A stretch of DNA of 64,000 bases from Eutreptiella sp. 'Long Island Sound 2002' (taxonomy: Eukaryota; Euglenozoa; Euglenophyceae; Eutreptiales; Eutreptiaceae). Below the pieces are notes generated by a model. The model ran no database searches and was not told the origin of the DNA. It saw only the letters and a program-made list of their open reading frames with translations. Location of the stretch: assembly GCA_964036045.1 (NCBI GenBank), contig OZ038382.1, positions 43,230,090 through 43,294,089 of the forward strand. Direction: 5' to 3'. Positions 37,234 through 48,545 of this stretch are shown here, piece by piece; positions within the stretch are counted from its first letter, which is position 1, and each line of letters begins with the position of its first letter. The position numbers and the translations under genes are program-made.

Positions 37234-40200
37234 ATGAAGTGTGGTGATACTTGCCGACACAATATCTCAAAATTCAATTCAGGACTTTCTGTCAAGTTAT
37301 TGCAGCTCCCCCTTCAGCGTTCCGGGAAGGCATTAGAAGAAAATTTAGAAGGGGCATGTTCCATATTTTTGCAAAAAAGTTTCATTTTGGTACGCCACAT
37401 TTATTGGATTTTCAGGTTGCTGGGTGGTGGTTGGCTAGGCTGTACGCGTGCTTTCGTAAAGTGGCACCTTTCGCCCTACCCGTTGAATTTTTCGCTCTGG
37501 TCCACTGCCACCACACACCCACGCTGCCATTGCACCCCCCGCCACCCCCGCGCGCGCGCGCTCGCTCGCCTCGTCTCGTCAAGCCAAGGCATTGTTGGCT
37601 TGGCTTGGCATAGTATGGTATGGCTTGGTGTGAGAGCCAGGTGCTTTCATAATGAAGTGTGGTGATACTTGCCGACACAATATCTCAAAATTGAATTCGG
37701 GACTTTCTGTCAAGTTATTGCAGCTCCCCCTTCAGCGTTCCGGGAAGGCATTAGAAGAAAATTTAGAAGGGGCATGTTCCATATTTTTGCAAAAAAGCTT
37801 CATTTTGGTACGCCACATTTATTGAATTTTCAGGCTGCTGCGTGGTGGTTGGCTAGGCTGTACGCGTGCTTTCGTAAAGTGGCACCTTTCGCCCTACCCG
37901 TTGAAATTTTCGCTCTGGTCCACTGCCACCACACACCCACACTGCCATTGCACCCCGCGCCACCCCGCGCGCGCGCGCTCGCTCGCCTCGTCTCGTCAAG
38001 CCAAGGCATGGCTGGCTTGGCTTGGCATGGTATGGTATGGCTTGGTGTGAGAGCCAGGTGCTTTCATAATGAAGTGTGGTGATACTTGCCGACACAATAT
38101 CTCAAAATGGAATTCGGGACTTTCTGTCGGGTTATTGCAGCTCCCCCTTCAGCGTTCCGGGAAGGCATTAGAAGAAAATTTAGAAGGGGCATGTTCCATA
38201 TTTTTGCAAAAAAGTTTCATTTTGGTACGCCACATTTATTGGATTTTCAGGTTGCTGCGTGGTGGTTGGCTAGGCTGTACGCGTGCTTTCGTAAAGTGGC
38301 ACCTTTGGCCCTACCCGTTGAAGTTTTCGCTCTGGTCCACTGCCACCACACACCCACACTGCCATTGCATCCCCCGCAACCCCGCCGCGCGCGCGCTCGC
38401 TCGCCTCGTCTCGTCAAGCCAAGGCATGGCTGGCTTGGCTTGGCATGGTATGGTATGGCTTGGTGTGAGAGCCAGGTGCTTTCATAATGAAGTGTGGTGA
38501 TACTTGCCGACACAATATCTCAAAATTGAATTCGGGACTTTCTGTCAAGTTATTGCAGCTCCCCCTTCAGCGTTCCGGGAAGGCATCAGAAGAAAATTTA
38601 GAAGGGGCATGTTCCATATTTTTGCAAAAAAGTTTCATTTTGGTACGCCACATTTATTGGATTTTCAGGTTGCTGCGTGGTGGTCGGCTAGGCTGTACGC
38701 GTGCTTTCGTAAAGTGGCACCTTTCGCCCTACCCGTTGAAGTTTTTGCTCTGGTCCACTGCCACCACACACCCACACTGCCATTGCACCCCCCGCCACCC
38801 CCGCGCGCGCGCGCTCGCTCGCCTCGTCTCGTCAAGCCAAGGCATGGCTGGCTTGGCTTGGCATGGTATGTTATGGCTTGGTGTGAGAGCCAGGTGCTTT
38901 CATAATGAAGTGTGGTGATACTTGCCGACACAATATCTCAAAATTGAATTCGGGACTTTCTGTCAAGTTATTGCAGCTCCCCCTTCAGCGTTCCGGGAAG
39001 GCATTAGAAGAAAATTTAGAAGGGGCATGTTCCATATTTTTGCAAAAAAGTTTCATTTTGGTACGCCACATTTATTTGATTTTCAGGTTGCTGCGTGGTG
39101 GTTGGCTAGGCTGTACGCGTGCTTTCGTAAAGTGGCACCTTTCGCCCTACCCGTTGAAGTTTTCGCTCTGGTCCACTGCCACCACACACCCACACTGCCA
39201 TTGCACCCCCCGCCACCCCCGCGCGCGCGCGCTCGCTCGCCTCGTCTCGTCAAGCCAAGGCATGGCTGGCTTGGCTTGGCATGGTATGGTATGGCTTGGT
39301 GTGAGAGCCAGGTGCTTTCATAATGAAGTGTGGTGATACTTGCCGACACAATATCTCAAAATTGAATTCGGGACTTTCTGTCAAGTTATTGCAGCTCCCC
39401 CTTCAGCGTTCCGGGAAGGCATTAGAAGAAAATTTAGAAGGGGCATGTTCCATGATTTTTCAAAAAAGTTTCATTTTGGTACGCCACATTTATTGGATTT
39501 TCAGGTTGCTGCGTGGTGGTTGGCTAGGCTGTACGCGTGCTTTCGTAAAGTGGCACCTTTGGCCCTACCCGCTGAAGTTTTCGCTCTGGTCCACTGCCAT
39601 TACACACCCACACTGCCATTGCTCCCCCCGCAACCCCCGCGCGCGCGCGCTCGCTCGCCTCGTCTCGTCAAGCCAAGGCATGGCTGGCTTGGCTTGGCAT
39701 GGTATGGTATGGCTTGGTGTGAGAGCCAGGTGCTTTCATAATGAAGTGTGGTGATACTTGCCGACACAATATCTCAAAATTGAATTCGGGACTTTCTGTC
39801 AAGTTATTGCAGCTCCCCCTTCAGCGTTCCGGGAAGGCATTAGAAGAAAATTTAGAAGGGGCATGTTCCATATTTTTGCAAAAAAGTTTCATTTTGGTAC
39901 GCCACATTTATTGGATTTTCAGGTTGCTGCGTGGTGGTTGGCTAAGCTGTACGTGTGCTTTCGTAAAGTGGCACCTTTTGCCCTACCCGTTGAAGTTTTC
40001 GCTCTGGTCCACTGCCACCACACACCCACATTGCCATTGCACCCCCCGCCACCCCCGCGCGCGCGCGCTCGCTCGCCTCGTCTCGTCTCGTCAAGCCAAG
40101 GCATGGCTGGCTTGGCTTGGCATGGTATGGTATGGCTTGGTGTGAGAGCCAGGTGCTTTCATAATGAAGTGCGGTGATACTTGCCGACACAATATCTCAA

Positions 40201-40999
40201 AATTGAATTCGGGACTTTCTGTCAAATTATTGCAGCTCCCCCTTCAGCGTTCCGGGAAGGCATTAGGCGACAATTTAGAAGGGGCATGTTCCATATTTTT
40301 GCAAAACAGTTTCATTTTGGTACGCCACATTTATTGGATTTTCAGGTTGCTGCGTGGTGGTTGGCTAGGCTGTACGCGTGCTTTCGTAAAGTGGCACCTT
40401 TCGCCCTACCCGTTGAAGTTTTCGCTCTGGTCCACTGCCACCACACACCCATACTGCCATTGCACCCCCCGCCACCCCCGCGCGCGCGCGCTCGCTCGCC
40501 TCGTCTCGTCAAGCCAAGGCATGGCTGGCTTGGCTTGGCATGGTATGGTATGGCTTGGTGTGAGAGCCAGGTGCTTTCATAATGAAGTGTGGTGATACTT
40601 GCCGACACAATATCTCAAAATTGAATTCGGGACTTTCTGTCAAGTTATTGCAGCTCCCCCTTCAGCGTTCCGGGAAGGCATTAGAAGAAAATTTAGAAGG
40701 GGCATGTTCCATATTTTTGCAAAAAAGTTTCATTTTGGTACACCACATTTATTGGATTTTCAGGTTGCTGCGTGGTGGTTGGCTAGGCTGTACGCGTGCT
40801 TTCGTAAAGTGGCACCTTTGGCCCTACCCGTTGAAGTTTTCGCTCTGGTCCACTGGCACCACACACCCACGCTGCCATTGCACCCCCCGCCACCCCCGCG
40901 CGCGCGCGCTCGCTCGCCTCGTCTCGTCAAGCCAAGGCATGGCTGGCTTGGCTTGGCATGGTATGGTATGGCTTGGTGTGAGGGCCAGGTGCTTTCATA
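37234..40999. repeat. Segmental duplication B, copy 2 (9 monomers, 3766 bp)
   Basis: Monomers 90-98 repeat the order of copy 1 immediately after it, with only one of the two internal 3-mers and with monomer 95 added. Monomer 90 has private CAATTCAGG and CATAGTATGG. Monomer 91 is 417 bp because of a shortened C-run. The copies lie directly next to each other, as expected for unequal crossing-over. Confidence 0.88.
39323..39740. repeat. Divergent inserted monomer 95
   Basis: This monomer has no partner in copy 1 of duplication B and carries an unusual set of changes: CCATGATTTTTCAAAA where the palindrome should be, CCCGCTGAAG, CCATTACACACC and GCTCCCCCCGCAACC. It separates the counterparts of monomers 83 and 84. 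The 88-codon minus-strand frame seen in most monomers is lost here. Confidence 0.8.
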
Positions 41000-43900
41000 A
41001 TGAAGTGTGGTGATACTTGCCGACACAATATCTCAAAATTGAATTCGGGACTTTCTGTCAAGTTATTGCAGCTCCCCGTTCAGCGTTCCGGGAAGGCATT
41101 AGAAGAAAATTTAGAAGGGGCATGTTCCATATTTTTGCAAAAAAGTTTCATTTTGGTACGCCACATTTATTGGATTTTCAGGTTGCTGCGTGGTGGTTGG
41201 CTAGGCTGTACGCGTGCTTTCGTAAAGTGGCACCTTTCGCCCTACCCGTTGAAGTTTTCGCTCTGGTCCACTGCCACCACACACCCACACTGCCATTGCA
41301 CCCCCCGCCACCCCCGCGCGCGCGCGCTCGCTCGCCTCGTCTCGTCAAGCCAAGGCATGGCCGGCTTGGCTTGGCATGGTATGGTATGGCTTGGTGTGAG
41401 AGCCAGGTGCTTTCATAATGAAGTGTGGTGATACTTGCCGACACAATATCTCAAAATTGAATTCGGGACTTTCTGTCAAGTTATTGCAGCTCCCCCTTCA
41501 GCGTTCCGGGAAGGCATTAGAAGAAAATTTAGAAGGGGCATGTTCGATGTTTTTGCAAAAAAGTTTCATTTTGGTACGCCACATTTATTGGATTTTCAGG
41601 TTGCTGCGTGGTGGTTGGCTAGGCTGTACGCGTGCTTTCGTAAAGTGGCACCTTTCGCCCTACCCGTTGAAGTTTTCGCTCTGGTCCACTGCCACCACAC
41701 ACCCACACTGCCATTGCAATCCCCGCCACCCCCGCGCGCACGCGCTCGCTCGCCTCGTCTCGTCAAGCCAAGGCATGGCTGGCTTGGCTTGGCATGGTAT
41801 GGTATGGCTTGGTGTGAGAGCCAGGTGCTTTCATAATGAAGTGTGGTGATACTTGCCGACACAATATCTCAAAATTGAATTCGGGACTTTCTGTCAAGTT
41901 ATTGCAGCTCCCCCTTCAGCGTTCCGGGAAGGCATTAGAAGAAAATTTAGAAGGAGCATGTTCCATATTTTTGCAAAAAAGTTTCATTTTGGTACCCCAC
42001 ATTTATTGGATTTTCAGGTTGCTGCGTGGTGGTTGGCTAGGCTGTACGCGTGCTTTCGTAAAGTGGCACCTTTGGCCCTACCTGTTGAAGTTTTCGCTCT
42101 GGTCCACTGCCACCACACACCCACACTGCCATTGCACCCCCCGCCACCCCCGCGCGCGCGCGCTCGCTCGCCTCGTCTCGTCAAGCCAAGGCATGGCTGG
42201 CTTGGCTTGGCATGGTATGGTATGGCTTGGTGTGAGAGCCAGGTGCTTTCATAATGAACCGTGGTGATACTTGCCGACACAATATGTCAAAATTGAATTC
42301 GGGACTTTCTGTCAAGTTATTGCAGCTCCCCCTTCAGCGTTCCGGGAAGGCATTAGAAGAAAATTTAGAAGGGGCATGTTCCATATTTTTGCAAAAAAGT
42401 TTCATTTTGGTGCGCCACATTTATTGGATTTTCAGGTTGCTGCGTGGTGGTTGGCTAGGCTGTACGCGTGCTTTCGCAAAGTGTCACCTTTCGCCCTACC
42501 CGTTGAAGTTTTCGCTCTGGTCCACTGCCACCACACACCCACACTGCCATTGCACCCCCCGCCACCCCCGCGCGCGCGCGCTCGCTCGCCTCGTCTCGTC
42601 AAGCCAAGGCATGGCTCGCTTGGCTTGGCATGGTATGGTATGGCTTGGTGTGAGAGCCAGGTGCTTTCATAATGAAGTGTGGTGATACTTGCCGACACAA
42701 TATCTCAAAATTGAATTCGGGACTTTCTGTCAAGTTATTGCAGCTCCCCCTTCAGCGTTCCGGGAAGGCATTAGAAGAAAATTGAGAAGGGGCATGTTCC
42801 ATATTTTTGCAAAAAAGTTTCATTTTGGTACGCCACATTTATTGGATTTTCAGGTTGCTGCGTGGTGGTTGGCTAGGCTGTACGCGTGCTTTCGTAAAGT
42901 GGCACCTTTCGCCCTACCCGTTGAAGTTTTTGCTCTGGTCCACTGGCACCACACACCCACACTGCCATTGCACCCCCCGCCACCCCCGCGCGCGCGCGCT
43001 CGCTCGCCTCGTCTCGTCAAGCCAAGGCATGGCTGGCTTGGCTTGGCATGGTATGGTATGGCTTGGTGTCAGAGCCAGGTGCTTTCATAATGAAGTGTGG
43101 TGATACTTGCCGACACAATATCTCAAAATTGAATTCGGGACTTTCTGTCAAGTTATTGCAGCTCCCCCTTCAGCGTTCCGGGAAGGCATTAGAAGAAAAT
43201 TTAGAAGGGGCATGTTCCATATTTTTGCAAAAAAGTTTCATTTTGGTACACCACATTTATTGGATTTTCAGGTTGCTGCGTGGTGGTTGGCTAGGCTGTA
43301 CGCGTGCTTTCGTAAAGTGCCACCTTTCGCCCTACCCGTTGAAGTTTTCGCTCTGGTCCACTGCCACCACACACCCACACTGCCATTGCACCCCCGTCAC
43401 CCCCGCGCGCGCGCGCTTGCTCGCTCGCCTCGTCTCGTCAAGCCAAGGCATGGCTGGCTTGGCTTGGCATGGTATGGTATGGCTTGGTGTGAGAGCCAGG
43501 TGCTTTCATAATGAAGTGTGGTGATACTTGCCGACACAATATCTCAAAATTGAATTCGGGACTTTCTGTCAAGTTATTGCAGCTCCCCCTTCAGCGTTCC
43601 GGGAAGGCATTAGAAGAAAATTTAGAAGGGACATGTTCCATATTTTTGCAAAAAAGTTTCATTTTGGTACGCCACATTTATTGGATTTTCAGGTTGCTGC
43701 GTGGTGGTTGGCTAGGCTGTACGCGTGCTTTCGTAAAGTGGCACCTTTCGCCCTACCCGTTGAAGTTTTCGCTCTGGTCCTCTGCCACCACACACCCACA
43801 CTGCCATTGCACCCCCCGCCACCCCCGCGCGCGCGCGCTCGCTCGCTCGCCTCGTCTCGTCAAGCCAAGGCATGGCTGGCTTGGCTTGGCATGGTATGGT

Positions 43901-45186
43901 ATGGCTTGGTGTGAGAGCCAGGTGCTTTCATAATGAAGTGTGGTGATACTTGCCGACACAATATCTCAAAATTGAATTCGGGACTTTCTGTCAAGTTATT
44001 GCAGCTCCCCCTTCAGCGTTCCGGGAAGGCATTAGAAGAAAATTTAGAAGGGGCATGTTCCATATTTTTGCAAAAAAGTTTCATTTTGGTACGCCACATT
44101 TATTGGATTTTCAGGTTGCTGCGTGGTGGTTGGCTAGGCTGTACGCGTGCTTTCGTAAAGTGGCACCTTTGGCCCTACCCGTTGAAGTTTTCGCTCTGGT
44201 CCACTGCCACCACACACCCACACTGCCATTGCACCCCCCGCCACCCCCGCGCGCGCGCGCTCGCTCGCCTCGTCTCGTCAAGCAAAGGCATGGCTGGCTT
44301 GGCTTGGCATGGTATGGTATGGCTCGGTGTGAGAGCCAGGTGCTTTCATAATGAAGTGTGGTGATACTTGCCGACACAATATCTCAAAATTGAATGGGTG
44401 ACTTTCTGTCAAGTTATTGCAGCTCCCCCTTCAGCGTTCTGGGAAGGCATTAGAAGAAAATTTAGAAGGGGCATGTTCCATATTTTTGCAAAAAAGTTTC
44501 ATTTTGGTACGCCACATTTATTGGATTTTCAGGTTGCTGCGTGGTGGTTGGCTAGGCTGTACGCGTGCTTTCGTAAAGTGGCACCTTTCGCCCTACCCGT
44601 TGAAGTTTTCGCTCTGGTCCACTGCCACCACACACCCACACTGCCATTGCACCCCCCGCCACCCCCGCGCGCGCGCGCTCGCTCGCCTCGTCTCGTCAAG
44701 CCAAGGCATGGCTGGCTTGGCTTGGCATGGTATGGTATGGCTTGGTGTGAGAGCCAGGTGCTTTCATAATGAAGTGTGGTGATACTTGCCGACACAATAT
44801 CTCAAAATTGAATTCGGGACTTTCTGTCAAGTTATTGCAGCTCCCCCTTCAGCGTTCCGGGAAGGCATTAGAAGAAAATTTAGAAGGGGCATGTTCCATA
44901 TTTCTGCAAAAAAGTTTCATTTTGGTACGCCACATTTATTGGATTTTCAGGTTGCTGCGTGGTGGTTGGCTAGGCTGTACGCGTGCCTTCGTAAAGTGGC
45001 ACCTTTCGCCCTACCCGTTGAAGTTTTCGCTCTGGTACACTGCCACCACACACCCACACTGCCATTGTACCCCCCGCCACCCCCGCGCGCGCGCGCTCGC
45101 TCGCCTCGTCTCGTCAAGCCAAGGCATGGCTGGCTTGGCTTGGCATGGTATGGTATGGCTTGGTGTGAGAGCCAGGTGCTTTCATA
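41000..45186. repeat. Mixed domain, monomers 99-108
   Basis: Ten monomers without a clear higher-order period. Several carry markers known elsewhere. Monomer 100 has GCAATCCCCG and CACGCGCTCG as in 116, 129 and 149. Monomer 102 has GAACCGTGG as in 58 and 79. Monomers 103 and 98 share CACTGGCACC. Monomer 104 (421 bp) and 105 (422 bp) have an additional CTCG unit. Monomer 107 lost the EcoRI site (GAATGGGTG). The mixture suggests shuffled remnants of older blocks. Confidence 0.8.
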
Positions 45187-47709
45187 ATGAAGTGTGGTGA
45201 TACTTGCCGACACAATATCTCAAAATTGAATTCGGGACTTTCTGTCAAGTTATTGCAGCTCCCCCTTCAGCGTTCCGGGAAGGCATTAGAAGAAAATTTA
45301 GAAGGGGCATGTTCCTTTTTTTGCAAAAAAGTTTCATTTTGGTACGCCACATTTATTGGATTTTCAGGTTGCTGCGTGGTGGTTGGCTAGGCTGTACGCG
45401 TGCTTTCGTAAAGTGGCACCTTTCGCCCTACCCGTTGAAGTCTTCGCTCTGGTCCACTGCCACCACACACCCACACCCCCATTGCACCCCCCGCCACCCC
45501 CGCGTGCGCGCGCTCGCTCGCTCGCCTCGTCTCGTCAAGCCAAGGCATGGCTGGCTTGGCTTGGCATGGTATGGTATGGCTTGGTGTGAGAGCCAGGTGC
45601 TTTCATAATGAAGTGTGGTGATAATTGCCGACACAATATCTCAAAATTGAATTCGGGACTTTCTGTCAAGTTATTGCAGCTCCCCCTTCAGCGTTCCGGG
45701 AAGGCATTAGAAGAAAATTTAGAAGGGGCATGTTCCATATTTTTGCAAAAAAGTTTCATTTTTGTACGCCACATTTATTGGAGTTTCAGGTTGCTGCGTG
45801 GTGGTTGGCTAGGCTGTACGCGTGCTTTCGTAAAGTGGCACCTTTCGCCCTACCCGTTGAAGTTTTCGCTCTGGTCCACTGCCACCACACACCCACACTG
45901 CCATTGCACCCCCCGCCACCCCCGCGCGCGCGCGCTCGCTCGCTCGCCTCGTCTCGTCAAGCCAAGGCATGGCTGGCTTGGCTTGGCATGGTATGGTATG
46001 GCTTGGTGTGAGAGCCAGGTGCTTTCATAATGAAGTGTGGTGATACTTGCCGACACAATATCTCAAAATTGAATTCGGGACTTTCTGTCAAGTTATTGCA
46101 GCTCCCCCTTCAGCGTTCCGGGAAGGCATTAGAAGAAAGTTTAGAAGGGGCATGTTCCATATTTTTGCAAAAAAGTTTCATTTTGGTACGCCACATTTAT
46201 TGGATTTTCAGGTTGCTGCGTGGTGGTTGGCTAGGCTGTACGCGTGCTTTCGTAAAGTGGCACCTTTGGCCCTACCCGTTGAAGTTTTCGCTCTGGTCCA
46301 CTGCCACCACACACCCACACTGCCATTGCAACCCCCGCCAACCCCGCGCGCGCGCGCTCGCTCGCCTCGTCTCGTCAAGCCAAGGCATGGCTTGCTTGGC
46401 TTGGCATGGTGGGGTATGGCTTGGTGTGAGAGCCAGGTGCTTTCATAATGAAGTGTGGTGATACTTGCCGACACAATATCTCAAAATTGAATTCGGGACT
46501 TTCTGTCAAGTTATTGCAGCTCCCCCTTCAGCGTTCCGGGAAGGCATTAGAAGAAAATTTAGAAGGGGCATGTTCCATATTTTTGCAAAAAAGTTTCATT
46601 TTGGTACGCCACATTTATTGGATTTTCAGGTTGCTGCGTGGTGGTTGGCTAGGCTGTACGCGTGCTTTCGTAAAGTGGCACCTTTCGCCCTACCCGTTGA
46701 AGTTTTCGCTCTGGTCCACTGCCACCACACACCCACACCCCCATTGCACCCCCCGCCACCCCCGCGTGCGCGCGCTCGCTCGCTCGCCTCGTCTCGTCAA
46801 GCCAAGGCATGGCTGGCTTGGCTTGGCATGGTATGGTATGGCTTGGTGTGAGAGCCAGGTGTTTTCATAATGAAGTGTGGTGATAATTGCCGACACAATA
46901 TCTCAAAATTGAATTCGGGACTTTCTGTCAAGTTATTGCAGCTCCCCCTTCAGCGTTCCGGGAAGGCATTAGAAGAAAATTTAGAAGGGGCATGTTCCAT
47001 ATTTTTGCAAAAAAGCTTCATTTTTGTACGCCACATTTATTGGAGTTTCAGGTTGCTGCGTGGTGGTTGGCTAGGCTGTACGCGTGCTTTCGTAAAGTGG
47101 CACCTTTCGCCCTACCCGTTGAAGTTTTCGCTCTGGTCCACTGCCACCACACACCCACACTGCCATTGCACCCCCCGCCACCCCCGCGCGCGCGCGCTCG
47201 CTCGCTCGCCTCGTCTCGTCAAGCCAAGGCATGGCTGGCTTGGCTTGGCATGGTATGGTATGGCTTGGTGTGAGAGTCAGGTGCTTTCATAATGAAGTGT
47301 GGTGATACTTGCCGACACAATATCTCAAAATTGAATTCGGGACTTTCTGTCAAGTTATTGCAGCTCCCCCTTCAGCGTTCCGGGAAGGCATTAGAAGAAA
47401 GTTTAGAAGGGGCATGTTCCATATTTTTGCAAAAAAGTTTCATTTTGGTACGCCACATTTATTGGATTTTCAGGTTGCTGCGTGGTGGTTGGCTAGGCTG
47501 TACGCGTGCTTTCGTAAAGTGGCACCTTTGGCCCTACCCGTTGAAGTTTTCGCTCTGGTCCACTGCCACCACACACCCACACTGCCATTGCAACCCCCGC
47601 CAACCCCGCGCGCGCGCGCTCGCTCGCCTCGTCTCGTCAAGCCAAGGCATGGCTTGCTTGGCTTGGCATGGTGGGGTATGGCTTGGTGTGAGAGCCAGGT
47701 GCTTTCATA
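45187..47709. repeat. 3-mer higher-order repeat, copies of 1261 and 1262 bp
   Basis: Monomers 109-111 (45187-46447) and 112-114 (46448-47709). First member: CACACCCCCATTGC, GCGTGCGCG and an added CTCG. Second: GATAATTGCC, TTTTTGTACG, GGAGTTTC and an added CTCG. Third: GAAAGTTTAG, GCAACCCCCGCCAACC and GGTGGGGTATGG. Monomer 109 has a private change next to the palindrome (TTCCTTTTTTTGC) that removes 1 bp. Confidence 0.93.
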
Positions 47710-48545
47710 ATGAAGTGTGGTGATACTTGCCGACACAATATCTCAAAATTGAATTCGGGACTTTCTGTCCAGTTATTGCAGCTCCCCCTTCAGCGTTCCG
47801 GGAGGGCATTAGAAGAAAATTTAGAAGGGGCATGTTCCATATTTTTGCAAAAAAGTTTCATTTTGGTACGCCACATTTATTGGATTTTCAGGTTGCTGCG
47901 TGGTGGTTGGCTAGGCTGTACGCGTGCTTTCGTAAAGTGGCACCTTTCGCCCTACCTGTTGAAGTTTTCGCTCTGGTCCACTGCCACCACACACCCACAC
48001 TGCCATTGCACCCCCCGTCACCCCCGCGCGCGCGCGCTCGCTCGCCTCGTCTCGTCAAGCCAAGGCATGGCTGGCTTGGCTTGGCATGGTATGGTATGGC
48101 TTGGTGTGAGAGCCAGGTGCTTTCATAATGAAGTGTGGTGATACTTGCCGACACAATATCTCAAAATTGAATTCGGGACTTTCTGTCAAGTTATTGCAGC
48201 TCCCCCTTCAGCGTTCCGAGAAGGCATTAGAAGAAAATTTAGAAGGGGCATGTTCCATATTTTTGCAAAAAAGTTTCATTTTGGTACGCCACATTTATTG
48301 GATTTTCAGGTTGCTGCGTGGTGGTTGGCTAGGCTGTACGCGTGCTTTCGTAAAGTGGCACCTTTCGCCCTACCAGTTGAAGTTTTCGCTCTGGTCCACT
48401 GCCACCACACACCCACACTGCCATTGCAATCCCCGCCACCCCCGCGCGCACGCGCTCGCTCGCCTCGTCTCGTCAAGCCAAGGCATGGCTGGCTTGGCTT
48501 GGCATGGTATGGTATGGCTTGGTGTGAGAGCCAGGTGCTTTCATA
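47710..48545. repeat. Monomers 115-116, left flank of the dimeric block
   Basis: Monomer 115 carries CCTGTTGAAG and CCGTCACC, markers of the A-type member in the block that follows, plus private GTCCAGTTA and GGAGGGCAT. Monomer 116 carries CCAGTTGAAG, GCAATCCCCG and CACGCGCTCG, a combination that returns in monomer 129 on the other side of the block. Confidence 0.85.
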
